A DNA stretch of 64,000 nucleotides from Tolypocladium sp. Sup5 PDA-1 (taxonomy: Eukaryota; Ascomycota; Sordariomycetes; Hypocreales; Ophiocordycipitaceae). Shown here one piece after another: positions 54,807 to 64,000 of this stretch (position 1 is its first letter; each line of letters starts with the position of its first letter). The translations under genes were made by a program, and so were the position numbers. The stretch is from NCBI GenBank assembly GCA_000750105.3, contig JPHH03000023.1, positions 372,001 to 436,000 of the forward strand, read 5' to 3'. Under the pieces are notes generated by a model. That model did not search any database and had not been told where the DNA came from. It worked only from the letters and a program-made list of their open reading frames with translations.

Positions 54807-57345
54807 ATGGAGTACAAACCCCCATATACCTCATCGACGAGCGACCGCAAGCCGGTTGCTGACAGTCAAGCCAGCCCCTTTCTCCCCCAAGCAGAGTCCT
54901 GTCCCTCGAGATCAACCGAGGGTATCAACCCTTACAGACCATTCCCGCACTCACCGACGGACCAAGTGAGGCCAGAAGTCGACAGGTCCAAGGCCGAGGC
55001 AAGCCAGCCCATCTCGACGACCCAGGAACTAAAGTATGAGCCCTCGTACTTCGGCCAGCCGTCTCTGCCACTCCCGCCAAGGGTAGTCGCGCATCACCGC
55101 GTACAACTCTTGTGGTGGGCGGTGCGGTACGCAATTGTGTTTGTGGGAATTTTCTTGGGGTTACTGATTCCCATCATTGTATTTTCAAAGGATGCCGTGG
55201 CCGACGATGATACGACGCTCGAGGCTATTGAGGCGACGCAGTATCGTAATCTCGTCTTCTACCTGTGCCTGTGGTTGGAGATCACCTGGGTGTTCGCCGT
55301 ATTCTTTGACGTATTTGGCCTGGTCCTGCCCTATCTCTTCCGCTTCATCGCCAGGTACGTTTACAACACTCAACTTACAAGATCGTTAATCTCATTGTTG
55401 CAGATACATCAACTCTGCCCACCAGCGTTACTGGCGCATCTTCAAATTCATGCGCCGCCCTATTTGTTTCCTCGCCACAACCATTGTCTCCTTCGTCTTC
55501 TTCACAGTGGTATGTCCCCAAACCCGCATCTCTCGATATGCCCTCACATTTTCCAGTTGATCAATGTCAACCCACTGCTCGCGGTCAACATCAACAAGGA
55601 CCCAAACTCGAAGTACATGTCATGGGACGACATAATCGACGATATTCTTGCACAGCTCACGCTTTGGGTGGCCTTCTACTTCGTTGAGAAGATGCTTATT
55701 TCCTATCTTGCAGTACACTATCACTACCGGCGCTCGAACGTGGCCTTGAAGCGAACCAAGGACGTGCATAACGCGCTCATCGTTCTCTACGAAGCCTCTC
55801 TCTACCTCCACCCAGAGCACAACAGCCCCTTCGCGGCAGAAGATATGATCATCCGAAACTCCAAAGGTGACATGCAAGCCGCCGCGCGTCTGCGTGTATC
55901 CAGCTACCTCGCACGGTTGGGCATTGACGGGTACAAGATCATGTCGCTCTTCGGCAACTTCATCTCGGACGCCCCAGAGGCGCACTGGCTACGGCCGGGG
56001 TCGTCATATGCTGTTATTGACCGGGCTTGGGCGAACCCTACAGCAGCGGCAGCACTTTCGAGGCGCATTTGGACGTCGCTCGTCGCAAGCGGGAGGCATG
56101 GGCTGACGGAGAACGACATTACCGAAGTTCTAGGCCCGGACCGCGCGGCGGAGGCGACGTTCATCTTTAAGACGCTCGACGAGAATGATAGCAGCGATAT
56201 TCAACTGGACGACTTTGTGGGAATTGTGACCGAAGCCGGAAAGATGCGGCATGACGTCTATAGGAATATCGCCGATATGGACCACTGCATCAACACTTTC
56301 GACTGGCTTTGCCTACTAATCATTGCCGCTGTCATGATTTTCTTCATTGGTAGGTTACCGCTCTCTTCCTCTCTGAACACTTTTCTTACTGTTTCCAGTG
56401 GTTCAATACGTCCCTGCCATCAAGCAAATCCAGAACGTCCTCTCTTCCCTTGCCATCGGTCTTTCCTTCGCCGTCGGCCGCACCCTCAACCACCTCCTCA
56501 CCGGCATCATATTCGTCTTCTTCGACCATCCCTTTGACGCAGGTGATGTCGTGAAGATTTCCAATCAAGGCTCGGCCGCTGCCACAGCCTGCGTCGTCAA
56601 GCGCCAATCCCTGCTGTACACCGTCTTCAGGCGACTGGACAACAATTCGGACCTACAAATCTCAAACGACCAGCTCTTCCATAAAAGCATCGAGAACTAC
56701 ACGCGTTCGGGCATCAATCGCCAGGCCATGTCCATATTTGTCGACTTCCGCACCAGCTTTAAAGACCTTGCCAAGCTGCGCACGACACTCGAGGGTTTTC
56801 TGCATGAAAATTGTCGCGACTACGTACCGGGCAGCCTGGGGCTCAATGTCACGTCTTTGCACGAGCTGAACAAGATGGAGCTGCGGCTGGCATTTACACA
56901 TCGCAACAACTGGTCCGATGACAAACTGCGATCACAACGCAGCAATAAGTTCCACTGCGCTCTAGTAGCAGCATGTCGTATGATTCCGCTGTATAAGCCT
57001 GGTGGAATGCTGCCTGCTGCGGGCGAGAATGGAAACCCCGTGTACACGGCGCAACTAAACACCACGACCGAGTTGAGCGAGAATATCCGGAAGGAGAGGG
57101 AGAGGCGCCAGGGGCTGCGGTGGGACAACGAGCAGGGGGAAGACGACGTTAAAGTGGGAAACGAGTGGCTCAATGATGAGGAGGCGACAAATGCGAGTGC
57201 GGCAAAAATGTCGGAAGGGGAGGCATTTCTGAAGCTGTCTGGAGTCGCGCCAGCCAGGCAGCAGGCTGCCGTGAGCACTAGCGTTGATATCTCCGGACAT
57301 GCAACAGGATTGCGGTTAACGTCGACTATACGGAGTGGTCAGTAG
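54807..57345 (+). CDS. EF-hand mechanosensitive ion channel (MscS/Msy type), 797 aa
   Basis: Exons 54807-55354, 55404-55509, 55557-56349, 56399-57345; introns of 47-49 nt, each GT-AG, phases close to 2394 nt. A disordered N-terminus of about 100 aa precedes two to four TM helices (WWAVRYAIVFVGIFLGLLIPIIVF; FYLCLWLEITWVFAVFFDVF). A cytosolic part holds an EF-hand-like loop DENDSSDIQLDDFVGI near residue 455. Then the MscS pore region: LIIAAVMIFFIVVQYVPAI, the helix LSSLAIGLSFAVGRTLNHL and the beta domain GIIFVFFDHPFDAGDVV with LYTVFRRLDN. Fission yeast Msy1/Msy2 sit in the ER and control calcium after hypo-osmotic shock; the same role is likely. The C-terminus is Ser/Thr/Glu-rich. Confidence 0.93.
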
Positions 57346-57680
57346 GGATGAACATAAGAGGTAGAGGTTTGTTATCACCAATGTATCAAGACAACAACAC
57401 TGGGGTGACGTGAGGGAATGTCCTGCCAACAAATGCCGAAATAATCACGAGACAGCGAGTATACCGGCAAAATCGTCAGGGTGCGAGTCAGCAATCCGTG
57501 AAACCTTGGTCTCAATCCGTGAACAGCAACTCGAGGATAGATGCAAGGCTTCTTTCGATCCGCAGAATGGTGGCATAAATATTTGTATCAGCCCTTTCAC
57601 AATGGAGTACGACAGTCGCGGAGCTTGGAACCGACCTAAGCAAGGCCCAGGCGTAAAATTGATGAAAACAACTAACCACG
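57346..57680. other. Short region between convergent genes
   Basis: 3' flanks of the channel and the hypothetical gene. A minus-strand ORF continues here in another frame without a good splice junction. Confidence 0.4.
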
Positions 57681-58397
57681 TCATTTTGATAAGGAAGACA
57701 ACTTCTTTGAAGGCGGGTATGCCAGATCCTGTACCAGCAACCATCGAGGACGATCATCTGGCCTTTGTGACAAGGCCTCGGTCTCAATGTCCAACTGTAG
57801 GATATAGAGCCTCGAGTGGTAGTGCATCAGCCTTCTTCCAGCCGTTTCCGCAAGTGGGAGAATCTTGTCTTTGACGGCAACCCAGTCCTCCATCGTCGGC
57901 TCACGCAACCCAACCTGTGCACTCCTCAACAAGATACTAATCTGGTTGACGGCATCGATCTCCTCCGAGTAAGCATCCAAAAGCTGCAGCACGGCTTGTA
58001 GCAGCTCCAGTGATGTATTTTCCTCCAGCTTAAGATACTGGAAGCTCGGGGAGTGTGAATGGGCATGGGCCAGGGCCGAGTCGAGCGGGCCGAGTAACTT
58101 GTGTATCGGTAGTGCTTCCACAGATGCCCCAGCTCCCAGACACAGGCCGCGAAGCTCATCAATGCGATAGAAGCTAGCTCGCTGGTAGCGTTTGTAGAAA
58201 GCCGCCCAGATCGTCTTCCAGGTGCTGATGATACGGTCTCTGATATCCTCAACTGATGGTGCGTCTTTGTCGCTTCTGGATAGCGTAGACTTGTCGTCAA
58301 AAGCTGCATGCGCTGCTGGACCGGTCGATGTTCCCGAGACACTGGCCCAGTTGAAGAGCCCAACCTTCTTCCGCCGTGATGATGGATGGGAAGACAT
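57681..58397 (-). CDS. Hypothetical protein, 238 aa
   Basis: Single exon from ATG 58397 to the stop at 57681. The first 45 residues are Ser/Lys-rich and look disordered; the rest is predicted helical (WKTIWAAFYKRYQRASFYR, LELLQAVLQLLDAYSEEI, KDKILPLAETAGRRLMHY). Only one Cys, no signal peptide, no TM. I do not recognise the family. The antisense strand has an ORF of similar length, so coding status rests on the plausible amino-acid composition and the clean start. A 3' intron that extends the protein cannot be excluded. Confidence 0.5.
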   Translation of the reverse strand: MSSHPSSRRKKVGLFNWASVSGTSTGPAAHAAFDDKSTLSRSDKDAPSVEDIRDRIISTWKTIWAAFYKRYQRASFYRIDELRGLCLGAGASVEALPIHKLLGPLDSALAHAHSHSPSFQYLKLEENTSLELLQAVLQLLDAYSEEIDAVNQISILLRSAQVGLREPTMEDWVAVKDKILPLAETAGRRLMHYHSRLYILQLDIETEALSQRPDDRPRWLLVQDLAYPPSKKLSSLSK

Positions 58398-58845
58398 TAT
58401 GTATGAAGCGGGCGCGAATTGCCTTGGCTACAACATGGCAAAGAAAATCGGAGTCCAGTGCATGCATGCCTGGTGCAGACCTACTCATATGTACGAACGC
58501 TCGAGTTCTCCAGGCAGCCACAGTTGAGCCTGGCTGCCTGAGAGCACAGCCCCCTGAGGCTGAGGTGTGCGAGTGCTGACTGCTGAAGTCTGCCTGCGGG
58601 GCCGTTTTGAGTCTTCGTCCGCGGGGCCGACAATGGCCGAAACCTCAACTAGGAAATAGATAATTTCGTACTGGAAACGATGTTCCAAAAAAAGCTCCGG
58701 CACTCGGTGCATAAATGATAGGCTGCCCTGGTGACGATGCACCTAGAGTGTGTCAGGCAAAGGGCGCAGCTGTTCATTCGAGGGCACAAGTCTCCAGAGT
58801 AGGTCTAGCATTATCCACCTTGCGGGGTCTGTGACAACGTACGGA
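58398..58845. other. Divergent intergenic region
   Basis: Upstream of both the hypothetical gene and the M24 gene; no ORF supported. Confidence 0.4.
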
Positions 58846-58853
58846 TATATATA
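58846..58853 (+). promoter_or_regulatory. TATA box of M24 gene
   Basis: TATATATA about 100 bp before ATG 58950. Confidence 0.5.
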
Positions 58854-58949
58854 GCCTGTCATATCTCGTCCATTTCTAATCCATATTCTTGTCGCCATCA
58901 TCTCACCAACGTGCCCGAACCTCTTTCATCGGCCTTCATCGACACAGTC

Positions 58950-59654
58950 ATGGAACCTGGCGCAGCATCGGCGGAGGAGCAGGCACGAGCGGCTTATCTC
59001 TTAGATGCGCAGAATAAGGCTGTTCGGCTCTTTGAGGAGATTGAAAGGGACCTGATCCGCCCTGGGATCAGCGAGAAGACCTTGAGCGACCAGATTCACG
59101 AGCTCGGCGAGAAACGTCACGGAGTCCGGACTCATTGGCATAAGCGAGTGATCAGAAGCGGACCAAACACTTTGCGCCCTTTCGAAGACAACCCTCCCGA
59201 CCGCGTCATCCAGCCCGACGACATCCTCGTCGTCGACCTGGGGCCTGTCTTTGAAGCCTGGGAAGCCGACTTCGGACGCACCTTTGTGCTCGGGAATGAC
59301 CCCAACAAGATAAAGCTGCGTGACGCGCTGGAGCCCCTGTGGAAGACGGTCAAAGCCCGTTTCGACCGAAATCCCGACATGACGGGCGAGGAGCTTTACA
59401 ACATCGCCTGCGAAGAGGTCCAGAAAGCCGGATGGGAATTTGGGGCTCCAATCGCTGGACACATCGTCGGATCGTTCCCGCATGAGCGGATTCCCCGTGA
59501 CAAGATTACCCTTTACATCGCCAAAGGAAGCGACAAGTCGATGAATTGTGTTGGAAAGGACGGGAACAAGAGGCATTGGATCCTTGAAATTCACATTCGC
59601 GATCCCGCCACTCAGATACAGGGATTCTACGAACAACTTCTCACAGCTAATTGA
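58950..59654 (+). CDS. M24 metallopeptidase-fold protein (Xaa-Pro aminopeptidase/creatinase type), 234 aa
   Basis: Single exon. The frame opens earlier at a GTG (58911); the first ATG is 58950, about 100 bp after the TATA box. The pita-bread fold is seen from LLDAQNKAVRLFEEIERDL to the end. Expected metal ligands appear in order: Asp in DDILVVDLGPVFE, Asp in EADFGRTFVLG, His in PIAGHIVGSFPHERIP and Glu in RHWILEIHIRD; the last Glu ligand of true peptidases is not evident because the protein ends soon after. It lacks the creatinase N-domain. Similar short M24 proteins are widespread in fungi with unknown substrates, so peptidase activity is not assured. Confidence 0.88.
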   Translation: MEPGAASAEEQARAAYLLDAQNKAVRLFEEIERDLIRPGISEKTLSDQIHELGEKRHGVRTHWHKRVIRSGPNTLRPFEDNPPDRVIQPDDILVVDLGPVFEAWEADFGRTFVLGNDPNKIKLRDALEPLWKTVKARFDRNPDMTGEELYNIACEEVQKAGWEFGAPIAGHIVGSFPHERIPRDKITLYIAKGSDKSMNCVGKDGNKRHWILEIHIRDPATQIQGFYEQLLTAN

Positions 59655-61499
59655 CGGGCAAATCAAACACGGATGCATATGACGACGGTGCTGCTCAACT
59701 GCCAGTCTGGACAAGGTCCAGCAAATCCCTAAAGAATAGTGACTATGGGCCTTTCCTTTGCTGAGATGAAGCTATACGCAAACGAATGACGAAATAAATA
59801 CGTGACTATTTTAAATCTGCGTCGACCTAACGATATTATTTGGCACGCTGTAGAGTGGCGCCAGCAAGGTACGTTGCTGGTGCCTGTGTAGATGCGGAAA
59901 GCTTTTGCACCCCTCTGCCAGGAATGGAATATATGCAACACGCCCTTCCCACCTTACTGTCACAATCTTCATGTTCTTTTTCGTACCCTTTCATGTTGCT
60001 ACAGGCACTGGTACTACCGATGGCCTTTGACGACATCTCGATGAATGACTTACGTTCCATGTCTTCTATTTGCGACGGGTTTCACTCGTAGCTAGACACC
60101 CGGAACTCGTCGATCCCAGAGGCATATCTTCCAAATTTCGATGACTTGACAGGTAACCTTTTGCCTGCCAGTGGCGAACTTGTACTTCAAATTCGGTACT
60201 TCCCCGCTCGACACATCTGTCGCGTAGAAGATATATGCCACTATAATGGCTGCTGGAAAGACAGCAGGCCTGCACTTTTGCTTGAATGGTCAAGCGGATT
60301 TATCCGACAACATCATATACCGACCCTTTGTCCTCTGCCTTGTAAACCGTCGAGGCGGCCAAGGAACAGACGGAATTGTTGAAAACGTTCGCCTCTGCAT
60401 TACGAGCTGCAGGTGCTATATACGTACCGCAGCTGTTCTGCGACGACCAAGCCACTACACGTGGACATTCTCTCTGTCGTGAGCCGTAAACGCGATTAGG
60501 AATTGAGAGAAATACTGATCCCATCTAGTTCGCTAGGTGCCATTACTATGTTGACGCTGGCGTCTCTGAGCCATGTGACATGGCCCCTGACATTGATCAA
60601 CTCCAGAGCATGGCTCCCAGAAACATCCGTCACTGGTCCTCGCCAAGTCTGGACGTTATTGTCAACAAATTCGAGGACATGCAAAAGACACAGCGTAGGT
60701 ATTCGGCGGGCTGTGTCTGACCGGGTCTTCGAGTTGCCACGAAGAAATACAGTTGTGAGCTCATTTAAGCCCATGGCCCAGTTATGCGGGACACGGGGCA
60801 CATTAAACTTCAATGCCATCATTGTCAGAGGGGATGACTGGGATGCAAGGCACTCGTTTACGGATACCCCTTGCTTCAAAGTCATCAACGGCCCTACTCA
60901 TACTCTTGCGGCAACTCTCGCCGCTACTACGCAGCCGGCATCATCATCAATCTCGAACAGCCACGCACGACGTGGCGTGTGCAAGGGAGATGGCGGAGGG
61001 GCTCATGCGGGCTCGGCTCCGCTTCCAGGGGGCCAAGCTGGGGAAATAGGGATTGCGGTCCCTGAAAAACAGGATTTCCAGGATCGGTCTTGTGCATTGA
61101 AGCTCGCCTTACTCATGCGGAACCCACCCGGTGTTTGCATCTCGAGTTGATGCGCTTGAGTGCCACGTTACATACTGGAATAATAGTTACCAACCTGGAC
61201 TTGTCGTCTCTGCATGACAAGTCTACTGTAGATCCGGATCCGCAGCCAACAGGGTGGCGCTCGACGGTGATTAGTGGAAGCGCGGGAGAAGCACCTGGAC
61301 GACGTGCCTTAAAACGTCGAACAAGGCGAGGTGCTACGGTGGCGCGAGCCCGCCGGCCCAATCTTGCCAATCAATCAGCGGCGGCGCACACCAAACCCCT
61401 CATTCGTCTTCGGTGGGCACGCATTGGCACATTGCGCCCAGGCTACGACCGTTTTGGCTGACGGTGCAGCTGAGAGGAGCGAGCCCCTAATAATAATCG
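59655..61499. other. Intergenic stretch with weak ORFs
   Basis: Includes a minus-strand ORF 60496-60888 (130 codons; text ALKFNVPRVPHNWAMGLNEL, HVLEFVDNNVQTWRGPVTD) that could be coding but has no recognisable domain or splice context. The dispersed repeat copy 2 lies at 61052-61080. Confidence 0.4.
61052..61080 (+). repeat. Short dispersed repeat, copy 2
   Basis: Partner of 49506-49534. Confidence 0.6.
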
Positions 61500-61665
61500 G
61501 ATGGAGGTGGTGATGTCTTTTGGTGATGGCCCTTGGGAGCCACAAGGCAGGAGCGCTGGCCGTTGTCCTGCCGTACCTATGCGTGAATCTGCTGGACGGG
61601 AGCCTAACCACCAAAAAAAAACGCATCCAGCAGCACACCTGTCCTCTTCTCTCCTCTCCCATCTC

Positions 61666-61699
61666 TGCCCTGTGTGCCCTGTGTGCCCTGTGTGCCCTG
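61666..61699 (+). repeat. 9-bp tandem repeat, 3.5 copies
   Basis: Unit TGCCCTGTG. Confidence 0.85.
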
Positions 61700-62246
61700 A
61701 TCCATCGCCGGCGTCATCGTCGCCAGGCGTCTGTGCGTGTGCGCCGTGCGCCAGCGCCGTTTCCACACCAGCGGCGGCACCACCAACCACCGCCGCCGTC
61801 TCCCGACTTCCTCTCTCAGCCTCTCGCATCCACCCATCACGGCCCTCTGTCCGAGCGACGCCCCAACAGACGCAGACAAGTACGAGTAATCCCTCCCGGC
61901 GCAGAGCAGTGGTTACTCCGTACCTTCGGAGAGTACGGATATCTTGCGTGCCTTGCCGCCCTGCCTGCCGCCTTGCGACGTGGCATCGGTCCCTTGCAAA
62001 CCGCCGCGACCCGCTCCCCAGCGCCGCGCCACGCGATTCGACACCGTTGCACGCGCGAGACATTCGCCGAGACGAGACGACAACTCCTCCCGACGCCCAG
62101 CACGCACGCCCGGCACGCACGCACGCGCCGCACACGCACGCGCACCTTGCTGCGACGTCAAGGACAGCCAGCCAAGCGAGCACAGACGCCGACCTCGCCG
62201 CCGCCGCTCGACGCACCGCACACGCCTCCCGAGCCGTCCCTTTGTC

Positions 62247-62271
62247 GATTGATCGATTGATTGATTGATTG
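62247..62271 (+). repeat. GATT/GATC tetranucleotide repeat
   Basis: GATTGATCGATTGATTGATT in the presumed 5' leader. Confidence 0.8.
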
Positions 62272-62966
62272 CTGCAGACGGATTTGCGTACGAGAGAGGA
62301 CATACGTACGTACGAGTACTACTGCACGACGTCGACTGCTGCTGCAGCCCCGAGTGCGTGCGCGCGCATCCTCCTGGCCAAAACTATTGCCTCAGCGGAG
62401 CCTCTCCAGGTACGAGCCCATGCCCACGGTAGCCTCGTCTTCGCCAGGCCGTGGTATTTCCTCTCCTCTGCCCATGAGCTGCCCTGTCGATGGCCCTCCA
62501 CCCGAGGCCCTCGTCTCCAGTCTTTTGCTCTGCCAAACCCTTCAAACCCTTGCCCTCCGCTCCCGCCGCTCCCGCCTGTCCGTCTCCTGATGCACCCTGG
62601 CTCCCGGTCATCGTCGGGTCGCCTTTGCACGAACCTCTCCTCCCCTCCCCGGACCCAGCTTCGGACGTCTTGCCTAGAGTGGCCTGATCCCTCTGCCGGG
62701 GCTTGCTTGCTTATCCCAGGGAAGCTTGATATCACCAAGGTTCAACCTGAATCCCGCATGCCAGCAAACCGGCTGGAGTCACCAACGGGACAGACAACCA
62801 TACGAGGGAGCTTAAATGCGACAATTGCGAAGCTGCCGGCGCTCCACAACCCCCTATCGCTGCACCTCGTCTCGTCTCTTCTGTCCCTCCACCCTCTGCC
62901 TCTTGCCCCTCTGCATCTCCAACCTCGCAGTCTCCCGCGCCGTTTGGCGCAGTGGCCGGCGGCGCC

Positions 62967-64000
62967 ATGGCACATCCTACAGGACTGACCGGTTCTCAGA
63001 ATCCATCCCGTGCAGGCCTCTCCTCCCTGTCCGATTCCGAGGCCAATGACCTCCGGCCGCCGACCGACCGCTACAGTCCCGACAGCTTCTCCGGCGTCTA
63101 TCGAGGCGTCCAGCAAGCCCCGCGGCCCAGGCTCCCCAGACAGAGCTCCGCCCTCGGCTTGACCGATCCCTCGACCTTGAGCGTCGACACGGCCGGCTCC
63201 TCATACCAGCTGGTGCCGAAGAGCAGACTTTCGCCCAAGCCGCCGTCCCAGCATGCGAGGAAACTGAGCTTGAAACGAAGCCTCGCCAAACCTTTACCGC
63301 AAACGCCGTCCCAGTCGAGCCCTGCGACCCCAGTGACAGCGCTGGCAGGTGGTTCGGATAGCATCGCCAGAGCCGCCGCCGATATCAGAGTCGAGCCGCC
63401 CCGAGCTCGATCTGCCGAACCCAACATGGATAGCCGCACCAGCACAATGGACTCGGCCAGCTCTGCAGGCGCTGGCCAGCTCTATGGCAGCCAGGACCAA
63501 TATGCCCAAGACATGAGCAGCAGCATGAGCAGTTTGGCGAGCTCGGCCAGATACGATGGAGGCGAAGAGGCGAGAGACGGACTGACACCGAGGAGCAACG
63601 GCCCCCCTGCGTCAGCTTCACCGTCGCCCGCCACCACCCAGGGGAGGACACCACCTGCTGCTACCCCCGTCGGAGGCCCGTCGCAGGGCTCCTCTGCCCA
63701 CTTGTCCGGGTTGATGTGCAATGTGCACCGCACGACTGGACGAGAGCCCCCTCCGCTCGTTGGTGCCACCACGACCATTCTCGGGGACAAGCTCTATGTC
63801 TTTGGCGGAAGGATCCTGTCTAGAAGTCGCCCTGCGCCCCTGACTGCTGACTTGTACGAGCTCGATCTCATCCGACGGCATTGGACCAAGCTCCAGACGA
63901 CGGGCGAAGTCCCCCCTCCCCGATACTTTCACTCCATGTGCCCGCTGGGAGACGCCAAGATGGTTTGTTATGGTGGAATGTCTCCCGCGCTGAACCAGCC
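62967..64000 (+). CDS. Kelch-repeat protein (5' part; runs off the window)
   Basis: Open from ATG 62967 to the right edge (344 codons seen), so 3'-truncated. The first 240 residues are Ser/Pro-rich and disordered (RLPRQSSALGLTD, KLSLKRSLAKPLPQTPSQSS). From about residue 253 kelch blades begin: REPPPLVGATTTILGDKLYVF, GGRILSRSRP, LYELDLIRRHWTKLQTTGEVP, PPRYFHSMCPLGDAKMVCYGG. The same frame is open and protein-like upstream to 62751 (for example ELKCDNCEAAG and LVSSVPPPSAS) without an ATG, so an upstream exon probably splices in near 62765 and the true start lies in the leader. Fungal kelch proteins of this layout act in polarity or Ras signalling; which one is not decided. Confidence 0.8.
   Translation, partial: MAHPTGLTGSQNPSRAGLSSLSDSEANDLRPPTDRYSPDSFSGVYRGVQQAPRPRLPRQSSALGLTDPSTLSVDTAGSSYQLVPKSRLSPKPPSQHARKLSLKRSLAKPLPQTPSQSSPATPVTALAGGSDSIARAAADIRVEPPRARSAEPNMDSRTSTMDSASSAGAGQLYGSQDQYAQDMSSSMSSLASSARYDGGEEARDGLTPRSNGPPASASPSPATTQGRTPPAATPVGGPSQGSSAHLSGLMCNVHRTTGREPPPLVGATTTILGDKLYVFGGRILSRSRPAPLTADLYELDLIRRHWTKLQTTGEVPPPRYFHSMCPLGDAKMVCYGGMSPALNQ

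Larger units (their letters stand above)
61500..62750 (+). other. Long pyrimidine-rich 5' leader or promoter of the kelch gene
   Basis: Dense C/T-rich sequence with overlapping artefact ORFs. Contains a 9-bp tandem repeat TGCCCTGTG at 61666-61699 (3.5 copies), an exact TACTCCGTA at 61914-61922, and GATT repeats at 62247-62271. Such leaders are common for fungal signalling genes and probably include a 5'UTR intron. Confidence 0.5.

Noticed and set aside
60496..60888. 130-codon minus-strand ORF with protein-like text
   Set aside because: No recognisable domain, no promoter or splice evidence; kept only as a note in the intergenic entry.
61443..62303. 286-codon minus-strand and 255-codon plus-strand ORFs
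   Set aside because: Low-complexity Cys/Arg/Pro text from a pyrimidine-rich leader; both strands are open together.
1..64000. CRISPR arrays, operons or Shine-Dalgarno-type features
   Set aside because: Spliceosomal introns and eukaryotic tRNA layout show nuclear fungal DNA; no regularly spaced direct repeats of CRISPR type were seen.

Overview
This window is nuclear DNA of a filamentous ascomycete, most likely a sordariomycete of the Hypocreales type. The reasons are: short (50-100 nt) GT-AG introns with CTAAC/CTGAC branch points, mostly monocistronic genes, long AT-richer intergenic stretches, RTA1, DAL5-type and DHA1-type transporters, a non-reducing PKS remnant, F-box/ankyrin debris and many small cysteine-rich secreted proteins. 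The genus cannot be fixed from sequence alone. All exon coordinates were deduced by hand from splice signals and reading-frame continuity.

Layout. 0-8 kb: 3' part of an RTA1 membrane protein; a 97-aa secreted cysteine-rich protein whose promoter region is duplicated upstream; a broken PARP-like ADP-ribosyltransferase; a CinA-C amidohydrolase-like gene. 8-13 kb: a 7-exon DAL5-type MFS transporter divergent from a flavin monooxygenase. 14-21 kb: a coiled-coil/cysteine-rich secreted protein, a VOC/glyoxalase-fold gene, then a degenerate region with a 14-bp minisatellite and an F-box/ankyrin relic whose frame is broken by a clean 10-bp insertion. 21-29 kb: an ATG22-like transporter with a partial copy of its own exon upstream, a secreted protein with five PAN-like modules, and two related poly-glycine secreted proteins. 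29-37 kb: gene-poor DNA, a 5'-truncated and internally deleted NR-PKS relic, an intact DHA1 MFS exporter and a glycine-rich protein. 37-49 kb: FMN-dependent 2-hydroxyacid dehydrogenase, tRNA-Asn, patatin-type lipase (Tgl3/4/5 class), APH-like kinase, intron-containing tRNA-Arg, 1-Cys peroxiredoxin. 49-64 kb: small orphan genes, an EF-hand MscS channel, a hypothetical protein, an M24 peptidase-fold protein, and the 5' part of a kelch-repeat protein that runs off the window.

How it fits together. Conserved housekeeping or stress genes (lipase, peroxiredoxin, MscS, ATG22-like, kelch) alternate with accessory segments holding secreted proteins, transporters and dead genes. The NR-PKS relic next to an intact drug-type exporter looks like a decayed secondary-metabolite locus. 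The PARP-like relic carries two in-frame TAG codons that fit CAG-to-TAG (CpA-to-TpA) change, the pattern expected of RIP. The most unusual signal is a dispersed 9-bp word, TACGGAGTA/TACTCCGTA, found at least five times. One copy sits exactly in a 10-bp insertion with a TA duplication that breaks the ankyrin relic, suggesting a transposon-type footprint or micro-insertion.
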